Positions 1 to 5,595 of a stretch of DNA of 7,518 bases are shown here, piece after piece; the stretch's first letter is position 1; each line of letters opens with the position of its first letter. The notes under the pieces were generated by a model. It worked only from the letters and a program-made list of their open reading frames with translations, was not told the origin of the DNA and did no database searches. This stretch comes from QWPN01 sp044360305 (GTDB lineage Bacteria > Planctomycetota > Planctomycetia > Pirellulales > UBA1268): positions 1 to 7,518 of the forward strand of contig JBIKKQ010000163.1 in the NCBI GenBank assembly GCA_044360305.1, written 5' to 3'. The position numbers and the translations under genes are program-made.

Positions 1-26
1 GCGAAAATCGCTCCCGTCCCCATTTC
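1..26 (+). repeat. REP-like palindromic repeat, copy R1
   Basis: This copy sits just beyond the 3' end of the Hcp gene. Short arms (GAAAAT and ATTTC) flank a C-rich centre with the core CGCTCCCGTCCCC, so the single strand could fold into a hairpin. It matches the reverse complement of 6678-6703, next to the RAYT transposase, at 25 of 26 positions. It touches the window edge and may extend to the left. Confidence 0.75.
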
Positions 27-36
27 CCGCCGCGGG

Positions 37-67
37 CGGCTGCCGCGGGGCGGGCCCGCGGCAGCCG
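37..67 (-). terminator. GC-rich hairpin after the Hcp stop
   Basis: A perfect 13-bp stem (37-49 paired with 55-67, loop 50-54) lies 26 bases past the Hcp stop codon. There is no U-run after it on the minus strand, so it is not a classical intrinsic terminator. It could be a U-less terminator or a 3'-end stabiliser. The stem is seen directly; the role is inferred from its position. Confidence 0.5.
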
Positions 68-92
68 GATCGCGGTGCTAGCCGTGGCCCAA

Positions 93-578
93 TCAGGCCT
101 TACCTTCGGCGGGGTTGTACTTGGCTGCCACGCGGCCCTTGTCGTCGCCGGTCTTGGGGTCGATCGTGTGGTAGGTCCACTCGACCTTCGAGTAGCCGAG
201 CGACACCTGCTCGCTGGGCAGCGGGTTACCGGACGCGTCGCCGTGGACGCTGTAGCTGGAGACGATGACGTCGAAGAGCTTGTACTTCAGGTAAGGCTCC
301 TGATTGTTCTTCACGGTCGTGCAGAAGTGGATTTCCACTTCCTTGAAGAATGTGCCATTCGCACACGCCTCTTGAAGCTTGACGGACGAGGCGTCGAGTT
401 GGCGGACGATCTGGATGTCACCGAGCGAAGTCTCGCCCTTCGTCCGCTGCTGGTCCTTGGCTCCGGACGGGATGGAGCGGTGAACCGAGGCGCTCATCGA
501 CTGGACGAAGACCCAGTCCTTGTGTCCCTGATCCGTCGCCTCGCCCTTGATGTCTCCGAGTTTCATGAAAGCGGCCAT
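93..578 (-). CDS. hcp: Hcp-family type VI secretion tube protein
   Basis: The 161-residue product is the usual length of Hcp (DUF796). Hcp forms hexameric rings that stack into the inner tube of the type VI secretion system and can carry or chaperone effectors. Family-like segments are visible: an N-terminal strand MAAFMKLGDIKGEATD, then the H-x-D-W-V-F-V-Q-S strand at about 19-27. Next come the LDASSVKL segment near 61-68, FFKEVEIHF near 78-86, and the late LGYSKVEWTY strand near 128-137. There is no signal peptide, as expected. An ATG 51 bases upstream is in frame, but 578 is preferred because GAGGAG lies 8 nt before it and family homology begins there. No sheath, VgrG or baseplate gene is in view, so this copy is an orphan here. 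It could serve a distant T6SS or carry its own cargo. The family call is firm; the role is inferred. Confidence 0.9.
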   Translation of the reverse strand: MAAFMKLGDIKGEATDQGHKDWVFVQSMSASVHRSIPSGAKDQQRTKGETSLGDIQIVRQLDASSVKLQEACANGTFFKEVEIHFCTTVKNNQEPYLKYKLFDVIVSSYSVHGDASGNPLPSEQVSLGYSKVEWTYHTIDPKTGDDKGRVAAKYNPAEGKA

Positions 579-586
579 TGCCTCGT

Positions 587-592
587 CTCCTC
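587..592 (-). promoter_or_regulatory. Shine-Dalgarno site deciding the hcp start
   Basis: GAGGAG on the minus strand lies 8 nt before the ATG at 578. The longer reading frame (ATG at 629) would place this site inside the coding sequence. The unrecognised gene starting at 3016 has the same GAGGAG at the same 8-nt spacing. Confidence 0.7.
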
Positions 593-799
593 GTATCTGA
601 TGGTGAGTGATTTCCGTTTCGATCCACACGCCCTGCGGCGTGCAGGACGGAAGGATTATCGTGGCCCCCCCGAAAATGTTGCGTGGGCTCGAAAAAATTT
701 AGCGACCCGGTCGTGGCTTTGCAGCCACCGCCGAAAAAGCAGCGGAAAAAGCGACCGGCACGGTGCCGAAGCAACGCCGGTTGCCCGGGGACGGTTGCC

Positions 800-884
800 G
801 GGGGGGTGGTTCCCGATGGGGGTAGGAGCGGTGCTGGGGGGGCGTCGCCGGGCAGCGGTGCCGAGGTTGGGGGGGGGTGGGGGG
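800..884 (+). other. Cluster of long G-tracts (possible G-quadruplex)
   Basis: The plus strand carries G-runs of 7 (800-806), 5 (818-822), 7 (836-842), 3 (850-852), 9 (869-877) and 6 (879-884). They are separated by short spacers. Four or more runs of at least three G in under 90 bases meets the usual pattern for potential quadruplex DNA. Long mononucleotide runs are also prone to slippage. The tracts lie about 180 bases before the GGS-repeat gene. Confidence 0.5.
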
Positions 885-1060
885 CGGAAAAGTCTCCCCC
901 AACTGCTTGTTTTTCCCAGGCCGTAAAGTAGGCTTGCCGGGTTTCTTCCCCGGAGAACCGGCTTTTGGGCCACATGCATGCCCCGGCCCCGGTTTCCGCG
1001 GGAAAAATCAATGCTCGACATCTCGGCCGGTTGACCCTTCCTATTCTCTGGAGACCTTCC

Positions 1061-1780
1061 ATGCGTTCGAATTCGTTCATGAAAGCGGCATCCGTGGCTG
1101 CTTTTCTGGTTTTGACGGCCTGTGCCCTGGAGGCCCAGGCGGGGTGGAATCACCGTCGGGGCGGCGGCTCCGCCGGGTCTGATGGCGGTTCAACGGGGGG
1201 CAGCTACGGTGGCTCTGCCGGCGGCAGCTATGGCGGATCGGCAGGCGGTTCGGCCAGTGACTGCGGCCCCGGTGGCTGCGGCGGCCGTCGCGGCTGGCTC
1301 GGTCGGCACCATGGCTCGGCGGGCGGTTCGAACGGTGGCTCGACCGGTGGCTCCTTTGGCGGGTCGAACGGCGGATCGTACGGCGGTTCGGCGGGTGGTT
1401 CCTACGGTGGGTCAGCTGGCGGTTCGGCCGGCGGCGTGGCCTCGTTCACGCCCGATTCGGCTGCCAAGGCTGAAGTGCCAAAGGACGGCGTCCTGATCAC
1501 CGTCCAGGTTCCGGCGGAGGCCACGGTGTTCGTCAACGGCAAGCAGACTGCCTCACTGGGATCGACCCGCGTGTTCGTCGCCAAGGGTCTGACGGCCGGC
1601 AAGAAGTACGACTTCGTCGTGAAGATGCAGTCGAGTCGGGACGGCAAGCCGCTCGAGGAGTCGAAGACGGTGTCGCTGGTCGTCGGCGACCGGCAGACGG
1701 TTGCGCTCGCCGGCCAGCCGGCGAAGGACCAGCCGAAGGCCGCCCTGGCGGCCGCGGCGACGGGTCCGGCGAAGCCGTAG
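1061..1780 (+). CDS. Exported GGS-repeat protein with TIGR03000 domain
   Basis: The 239-residue product begins with a signal sequence: MRSNSFMK, a hydrophobic stretch SVAAFLVL, then LTAC at 18-21, which fits a lipobox. AQA at 25-27 would instead allow cleavage by signal peptidase I. Residues 34-125 are low-complexity Gly-Gly-Ser-X repeats (X mostly A, Y, T, N or F). They are split at about 66-85 by a basic insert with two cysteines (CGPGGC, 68-73). Residues 144-217 resemble the planctomycete TIGR03000 domain, with a VPAEATVFVNG strand, a TRVFVAKGL strand and a repeated beta pattern ending VSLVVGDRQTVAL. The tail is Ala/Pro/Lys-rich. The start at 1061 is chosen for the signal peptide and a GGAGA site about 7 nt before it. 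Molecular function is unknown; a cell-surface or envelope-matrix role is inferred. The gene is monocistronic, with a terminator downstream. Confidence 0.88.
   Translation: MRSNSFMKAASVAAFLVLTACALEAQAGWNHRRGGGSAGSDGGSTGGSYGGSAGGSYGGSAGGSASDCGPGGCGGRRGWLGRHHGSAGGSNGGSTGGSFGGSNGGSYGGSAGGSYGGSAGGSAGGVASFTPDSAAKAEVPKDGVLITVQVPAEATVFVNGKQTASLGSTRVFVAKGLTAGKKYDFVVKMQSSRDGKPLEESKTVSLVVGDRQTVALAGQPAKDQPKAALAAAATGPAKP
1160..1435 (+). repeat. In-gene Gly-Gly-Ser-X repeat tract
   Basis: Degenerate 12-base units encode GGSX, arranged in two blocks around an insert with basic residues and two cysteines. Codons differ between units (ggc, ggt, ggg and gga for Gly; tcg, agc, tct and tca for Ser). The tract is thus maintained at protein level rather than being a recent DNA expansion. 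Confidence 0.75.
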
Positions 1781-1830
1781 GCCCGTCACGGTCGTCCCGC
1801 CCCGGGCAGATCCCGGGTGTTGTTCACACG

Positions 1831-1865
1831 AATCCCGCGCGGCCCCGTGCCGCGCGGGATTTTTT
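1831..1865 (+). terminator. Rho-independent terminator
   Basis: A perfect 13-bp GC-rich stem (1831-1843 paired with 1849-1861) has a 5-base loop and runs directly into a T-run (1860-1865). It lies about 50 bases after the GGS-repeat gene. The minus strand lacks a U-run, so it acts in the plus direction only. Confidence 0.9.
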
Positions 1866-1870
1866 CTTGG

Positions 1871-1898
1871 GGAAAATCCGGGACGGGAGCGGATTTCC
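1871..1898 (-). repeat. REP-like palindromic repeat, copy R2
   Basis: GGAAAATCC and GGATTTCC form the arms of a near-perfect inverted repeat around the core GGGACGGGAGC, the reverse complement of the R1 core. The copy lies just after the terminator, between the 3' ends of two converging genes. Confidence 0.7.
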
Positions 1899-1984
1899 GC
1901 CCAGGTGCGGGACGCTCGCTGACGAGCCGCGAGGCTCTCGGCCGGGCGATCGCCGGCCTCCCGCCGAAACGTCTCCGGGCCCTC

Positions 1985-3016
1985 TCAAAGTGGACGCAGG
2001 GCACAGCCGCGAACGTACTCGACCGCTGCGGACGCGGGCAGCCCGAGAAAGTCGATGTGGCCGCGGGCCTGCGGGGCAGCCAGGGACTGGGAACCGAGGC
2101 GATCGACCGCGGCCGAGGTGGCCCGGCCGACGGCCAGATCGACGCCTGATCCGGCGGCCACCTGGGTGACAAAACCGAGGTTCTCGATCCGCGGCCCGAG
2201 CACTCCTCCCAGGGCCTGTCCCCCGGCGGCGCCGATCGCCGCCACCGCGACCTGCCGCATGTTCTGCCCTTCGACGAGCGCCTGGCCGCCGGCCGTGGCC
2301 CCTGCCCCGGCCGAGCTGATGGCGAGGACCAGGGCCTGATCGGCCCGCGACATCGCCATGCCGGCCGAGCCGATGCCGATCATCCCCACGGTGAAGGTCC
2401 CGCCGGCGTTGAGCACGGCCGAGCCGACGTTCCCGGTGTCCTGGTACGTGAACGCGCCCCGCATCACGGAGCCCGCCGCCAGCATGGAACTGGCTGACCC
2501 GAGCGAAGCCCCGGTCATTCCGGCCGCTCCGGCGGCCGCCGCGCCGGCCGGTGCGGCGACGACGCCGGCCGTGACGACCAGCACGGTGGCGGAGGCATCG
2601 CGGACGAAGCGTGCCCCCTCCAGTGCCCGCTCCCAGTTGCGGACAACACGGGAGATCGACTGGTGCGACCGGTCGGTGCAGTCCCGGGACTGCTGCCGAT
2701 ACCAGTTGTGGTCGTTGATGGCGTCGTTGAGGAGCCCGACGAGGTTGCCGAAGAACGTTTCGGGGCTGTTGCGCAGCGACATTTCCGCCTCGGTCCACAT
2801 GTGTGCGGCCTGTGATTCGAGGTCGCCGCGATAGCCGCTCCAGTTGGTCTCCAGGTTGTAGGTCGTGGGCAGGAACATGCCCGCACTGTGGGTAACGACG
2901 TGGCTCCGCTGGCGGATGATCCGGGTCCTGACGGCCGCCCGCTGGATGGCGTAGATCAGGTCGGGGTCGAACGCCCAAACCCTCCCGCGGTTGTCCGTGA
3001 TGCCGAAGACGGCCAT
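1985..3016 (-). CDS. Unrecognised Gly/Ala-rich protein, possible secreted effector scaffold
   Basis: I do not recognise a family in this 343-residue product. Residues 1-140 are polar and probably helical, with aromatic and charged residues (a segment rich in W, N, R and E at about 55-135). Residues 141-300 are hydrophobic and dominated by Gly/Ala/Ser, with small-residue spacing resembling glycine zippers (ATVLVVTAGVVAAPAG, GMIGIGSAGMAMS, ALVLAISSAGAGATAGG, VAVAAIGAAGGQALGGVLG). The last 40 residues are short and hold no visible toxin fold. There is no signal peptide. Such segments occur in pre-toxin and pore-forming regions of secreted polymorphic proteins, so a membrane-inserting or effector-scaffold role is possible but only inferred. 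The start is well supported by GAGGAG 8 nt before the ATG. It is transcribed away from the peptidase gene across a 278-bp divergent gap. Confidence 0.82.
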   Translation of the reverse strand: MAVFGITDNRGRVWAFDPDLIYAIQRAAVRTRIIRQRSHVVTHSAGMFLPTTYNLETNWSGYRGDLESQAAHMWTEAEMSLRNSPETFFGNLVGLLNDAINDHNWYRQQSRDCTDRSHQSISRVVRNWERALEGARFVRDASATVLVVTAGVVAAPAGAAAAGAAGMTGASLGSASSMLAAGSVMRGAFTYQDTGNVGSAVLNAGGTFTVGMIGIGSAGMAMSRADQALVLAISSAGAGATAGGQALVEGQNMRQVAVAAIGAAGGQALGGVLGPRIENLGFVTQVAAGSGVDLAVGRATSAAVDRLGSQSLAAPQARGHIDFLGLPASAAVEYVRGCALRPL

Positions 3017-3024
3017 GGTTTCTG

Positions 3025-3030
3025 CTCCTC
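3025..3030 (-). promoter_or_regulatory. Shine-Dalgarno site of the Gly/Ala-rich gene
   Basis: GAGGAG on the minus strand lies 8 nt before the ATG at 3016. Sequence and spacing are identical to the hcp site. Reading frames running further upstream are not needed. Confidence 0.65.
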
Positions 3031-3102
3031 GATGGGGCGAGCCGACGGCAGGTCCGAGCGGCCCGATGGAAGATTGTCGTCCGCGGGCGGAAAGTGTTGC
3101 GT

Positions 3103-3125
3103 GGAAAATCGGCCGGGGGTTTTCC
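3103..3125. other. Hairpin in the divergent intergenic region
   Basis: GGAAAA (3103-3108) and TTTTCC (3120-3125) form a 6-bp inverted repeat around a GC-rich loop. The left arm resembles the arm of R2, but the conserved CTCCCGTCCC core is absent. I therefore do not count it as a repeat copy. It lies between the divergent promoters of the genes at 3016 and 3295. Confidence 0.35.
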
Positions 3126-3294
3126 GTCCCGACTTCGCCGCGATTGGTACGATTCGCAACGCAGGGATTGGGTCAACCCGCGGCGACGGCAAAGCCGAGC
3201 AGTAGCCCGACGAATCACCAAATCTTGGATTTCGCGGAATCAGCTTCCGGCCTCGATTTCGCCCGCCCCCGATTTCACCTGGGAGAGTCTCGCC

Positions 3295-4011
3295 ATGGAA
3301 ACCTTGCTGCAGGGCTCGCGCGGGCCGCTGGTCCAATTCGCCCAGACTTTGCTCAATGGGGAATATTACGTCTCGAACGTCGGCGAGTCGCTGGAAGAGG
3401 ACGGGGTGTTCGGCCCTCGCACCGCTGCGCAACTCGCCCGCTTCATCGACAGCGCGATGGCCGTGTCCGCCCCGCCGATGATCACGCCGGAGGTGTGGCG
3501 GGCGTTGGGCGTCGACCGGTGGCGTGAACACCCGACGACGCTCGTCGCCCAGCACGGGAACATGCTCTGCTGGAACGCCGCCGCGGCCATGACGCGGGGA
3601 ATCGTCGCCAGCATGGTGCCAGGCGGCGCGATCCTGTCCGCGACCGGCGGTCTGCAAGTGAATCAGGCGAACGTCAGCCAGTTCCTGCGGGCCGTCGGAC
3701 TCTCGCCGATCAACGTGCCGGCGAACGGCGAAACACTTGCGCCCATGCTGATGGGCGGCCGGATGTGGCTGGCTGGCGCGGTCGCCGGCGCCGGACTCGC
3801 GGGCGCAACGCATCATGCGGTGTGCCTGACCGGAATCATCACCACCGCGGTGAGGCCTGGCCGTGGGATGCGCACGCTGGTGCGAGTTCATGACCCCTGG
3901 CCACCCTCGCACACGGGCGCGGGCGGCGGCACGATCCGCTGGCAGCACTATTTCACGCCGCAGATGTATCTGGGCGCCTATCGCCTGTCGCCGCAGTTCG
4001 CAGGCCGCTGA
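3295..4011 (+). CDS. Peptidoglycan-binding domain fused to papain-like cysteine peptidase
   Basis: The 238-residue product has two parts. Residues 3-52 fit a PG_binding_1 domain: LLQGSRGPLVQFAQTLLN, then DGVFGPRTAAQLARFID. Residues 80-235 resemble papain-like bacterial peptidases of the C39-like/AvrRpt2 (C70) type. The likely nucleophile is Cys92 in NMLCWNAAAAM, with Gln86 six residues before it, the papain Gln19-Cys25 spacing. His174 in THHAVCLTGI and Asp200 in VHDPWPP would complete the triad. There is no signal peptide, so reaching the cell wall would need a specialised secretion route. That fits a T6SS-type effector cleaving peptidoglycan peptides or a host protein. The start at 3295 is chosen for GGGAGAG about 8 nt upstream and because the domain begins at once; the upstream frame is Arg-rich and non-coding in style. 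The fold call is fairly sure; the substrate is unknown, and no immunity gene is evident. Confidence 0.85.
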   Translation: METLLQGSRGPLVQFAQTLLNGEYYVSNVGESLEEDGVFGPRTAAQLARFIDSAMAVSAPPMITPEVWRALGVDRWREHPTTLVAQHGNMLCWNAAAAMTRGIVASMVPGGAILSATGGLQVNQANVSQFLRAVGLSPINVPANGETLAPMLMGGRMWLAGAVAGAGLAGATHHAVCLTGIITTAVRPGRGMRTLVRVHDPWPPSHTGAGGGTIRWQHYFTPQMYLGAYRLSPQFAGR

Positions 4012-4070
4012 GCGAGCCTGCCGAGATCGGGCTATTCCTGCCGACGGCCTCAGAAGTTCGTCGTGTCATC

Positions 4071-4135
4071 GCAGGCCACCCCAGCCTCCATGGAATCAGG
4101 TTTTCCAAGGCAGGCCACCGGAGCATGGAAATCGG
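4071..4135 (+). repeat. Imperfect tandem duplication, 39-base period
   Basis: GCAGGCCACC occurs at 4071-4080 and again at 4110-4119. Each is followed by AGC, CATGGAA and ATC in the same order, with small gaps. The second unit leads directly into REP-like copy R3; the first leads into a TGGAA/TTCCA hairpin. Confidence 0.5.
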
Positions 4136-4150
4136 CTCCCGTCCCGGATT
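4127..4150 (+). repeat. REP-like palindromic repeat, copy R3
   Basis: GGAAATC, the core GCTCCCGTCCC and GGATT match the consensus of R1 and R2, with AATC and GATT as pairing arms. It fills the gap between the convergent peptidase and cyclase genes, ending 6 bases from the cyclase stop codon. Confidence 0.7.
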
Positions 4151-4156
4151 ATCGGA

Positions 4157-5434
4157 TTATTTCACGACCCTTAGTTGTGGCGGTCTGCCACCCGCGGCCC
4201 CACCTTTTCCGTCGCCCGTGCCGGCCTTGAAGTTCTTCAGTCCAAGCGGCCCACGCTTCATGGAGTCCATCCACTCGATGAACTCATTTTTCTCGAGAAT
4301 TACCATCGTTCCATCGGGAAGGAACGCGATATGCCTGTCTTCGCGAACCGTACTGGAGAACTTGTCATCAGGCCCATGCTTCAGTCGACCGCCGCCGTTG
4401 AGGCCGCCCATATGTTGGTTTATGCTGTCGATCATCGCACGCTCCCGGGGGTCGATGTAATCCTTCACGTAGACACTCGCGTCGCCCTTACCACCCGTTT
4501 TGACCAGGGCGAGGTTTCGTCTGGGTGCAGATGGGTCGATGATCGCCCCGACGTCGAAATCAGAGGTGAAGGGTTTCATCGTGTTTTTGTCAATAATCAG
4601 TCCGTCTGGCATGTGGCCCCAATCCGGGGCATCGCCGATCGCCGCGACAGTTGATCCGTTTCTCGCCTTTCCTTTGCTCACGACGAAATGCCCCGCGGCG
4701 AGCGCCTCGTCGATTTCATCCGCCGTTTTCGCGATCACGAGTCCAATGTCTTCGTCGATTTTCGCCTTGATCTCGCGAGGTTTCGCGGGATAGCCCCGCC
4801 TTATCCACTCCATACCCTTGAGTTTCGCCTCACGGATGAACACGATGTATCGGTTCGGGTTGTTGTTGACCACCGCATGACGAATGGCCAACGCATGTTC
4901 GACGGGTATGCCAAGCTGTTCCGCTTGCTTGAAGTCCTCGAGTTTCTTCGCGGCCCGAGCTGCTAGATACCCGTCGAGCGAGCCGCGCATGCTGCGCACC
5001 TGCTCGGCGACCTTTTCCGGTAGGAAGTCGGGCAGACGGTCGAGCGAATCCTGGAGGCGGACAAGCAGTGGCTTGACGAGTGTTTCGAAGCGCGTGGACT
5101 TTTTTGCCTGCTTGATGGCTCTGTCAAGCACCTTCTGATACTTGGGAAGTTTTCCAAGTTTGGCTGCGTCCCCGATGAACGGCACCATCGAGATGATCGA
5201 CAAACTGGCTCCGAAAAAGTCTCCCTGACTGAGGCTGATAACCATCGAGATGCCGTCACACGTCGGCGTAGGGTCAACGAAACCAAGCACGTCTGCGGTT
5301 GCCTGCACGAGGTCGACAAGCAGTTGTCTTTCCTCAGGCGTCAGAGTGTCCTCTCCTTTGGGGACCACTCGTGACCTGCCGAGAGCAGCGCGTTCCTCGG
5401 TATACCCAGGCGGCACGTCATCTAACCGTGGCAT
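4157..5434 (-). CDS. Polymorphic-toxin-like protein with edema factor/ExoY-type nucleotidyl cyclase domain
   Basis: The 425-residue product has a pre-toxin-like segment at 45-100 (FVDPTPTCDGISMVISLSQG, then MVPFIGDAAKLGKLPKY), a lysine-rich helical linker, and a C-terminal domain at about 177-400. By eye that domain follows the edema factor/ExoY/CyaA cyclase family in order. The motif GYPAKPREIKAK has Lys218 and Lys225 spaced by 7, like the two catalytic lysines of edema factor (346, 353) and ExoY. PFTSDFDVGAI carries Asp292 and Asp294, matching the metal-binding DYD aspartates. MIDSINQHMGG is followed by LKHGPDD with His353, then AFLPDG. These toxins make cyclic nucleotides inside eukaryotic cells after binding a host cofactor. 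The position of the ribose-contacting Asn of edema factor (583) is not clearly filled here, and the domain is compact, so activity is uncertain. There is no signal peptide. The start at 5434 has only a weak GAGAT site. No immunity gene adjoins. Confidence 0.8.
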   Translation of the reverse strand: MPRLDDVPPGYTEERAALGRSRVVPKGEDTLTPEERQLLVDLVQATADVLGFVDPTPTCDGISMVISLSQGDFFGASLSIISMVPFIGDAAKLGKLPKYQKVLDRAIKQAKKSTRFETLVKPLLVRLQDSLDRLPDFLPEKVAEQVRSMRGSLDGYLAARAAKKLEDFKQAEQLGIPVEHALAIRHAVVNNNPNRYIVFIREAKLKGMEWIRRGYPAKPREIKAKIDEDIGLVIAKTADEIDEALAAGHFVVSKGKARNGSTVAAIGDAPDWGHMPDGLIIDKNTMKPFTSDFDVGAIIDPSAPRRNLALVKTGGKGDASVYVKDYIDPRERAMIDSINQHMGGLNGGGRLKHGPDDKFSSTVREDRHIAFLPDGTMVILEKNEFIEWMDSMKRGPLGLKNFKAGTGDGKGGAAGGRPPQLRVVK

Positions 5435-5459
5435 TGCAATATCTCATTGAAGGCAGGAG

Positions 5460-5478
5460 CACCGGCCGAGTACCGGTG
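5460..5478 (-). promoter_or_regulatory. Hairpin in the leader of the cyclase-like gene
   Basis: CACCGG (5460-5465) and CCGGTG (5473-5478) form a perfect 6-bp stem with a 7-base loop, 25 bases upstream of the ATG at 5434. It could influence translation if transcribed. The stem is seen directly; the role is a guess. Confidence 0.4.
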
Positions 5479-5494
5479 ATTGCATTTGGGATAC

Positions 5495-5520
5495 GGAAAA
5501 TCGGGACAGGATCGCGTTTC
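5495..5520 (-). repeat. REP-like repeat, diverged copy R6
   Basis: The reverse complement reads GAAACGCG, then ATCCTGTCCC, then GATTTTCC. The 3' half matches R2 closely, while the core has one change (CTGTCCC for CCGTCCC). It is the first of three copies clustered in this gap. Confidence 0.45.
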
Positions 5521-5531
5521 TACCACACCGT

Positions 5532-5558
5532 GGAAATCAACTCCCGTCCCTAATCCCC
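5532..5558 (+). repeat. REP-like repeat, copy R4
   Basis: GGAAATC, two changed bases, then CTCCCGTCCC and TAATC give a good match to R3. It lies 11 bases after R6, in the opposite orientation, so R6 and R4 form an inverted pair. Confidence 0.6.
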
Positions 5559-5570
5559 CGACCAAGTCGA

Positions 5571-5595
5571 CAATCCGCTCCCGACCCTATTTTTC
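5571..5595 (+). repeat. REP-like repeat, copy R5
   Basis: AATCCGCTCCCG is followed by ACCC (one change from the core GTCCC) and TATTTTTC. It sits 12 bases beyond R4 in the same orientation. Confidence 0.5.

Larger units (their letters stand above)
579..1060. other. 482-bp gene-free region with G-tracts and hairpins
   Basis: This gap separates the divergent hcp and GGS-repeat genes and should hold both promoters, but I see no convincing -35/-10 pair for either. It holds a 6-bp hairpin (CACGCC and GGCGTG, 627-642) about 50 bases before hcp. A second 6-bp hairpin (GTGGCT and AGCCAC) lies at 713-728, and there is a run of long G-tracts at about 800-884. Reading frames crossing it are G/P/R-rich and look non-coding. 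Confidence 0.6.

Noticed and set aside
75..926. Plus-strand open frame antisense to hcp
   Set aside because: It is a shadow of the clear Hcp frame and then continues into low-complexity G-rich sequence. No ribosome site or recognisable domain was seen.
1031..1047. TTGACC and TATTCT as a promoter for the GGS-repeat gene
   Set aside because: The two boxes are only 5 bases apart instead of about 17, so they cannot serve as a standard -35/-10 pair.
3171..3185. Small GGGT-CA-ACCC palindrome in the divergent gap as an operator
   Set aside because: It is only 10 bases long, with no second copy and no regulator gene nearby, so chance is the simpler explanation in GC-rich DNA.
1824..3221. Long minus-strand Arg-rich frame over the Gly/Ala-rich gene
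   Set aside because: Its extreme Arg/Gly/Pro content is typical of a GC-rich alternate frame. The overlapping 1985-3016 frame has a proper ribosome site and plausible protein composition.
2956..3948. Minus-strand frame opposite the peptidase gene
   Set aside because: It is antisense to a gene with intact peptidase motifs, and its composition (Arg, His, Gly) is that of a shadow frame.
5495..5595. Possible small CRISPR array
   Set aside because: The three repeat copies differ in sequence and orientation, the gaps between them are only 11-12 bases, and no cas genes are present. They match dispersed copies elsewhere in the window.
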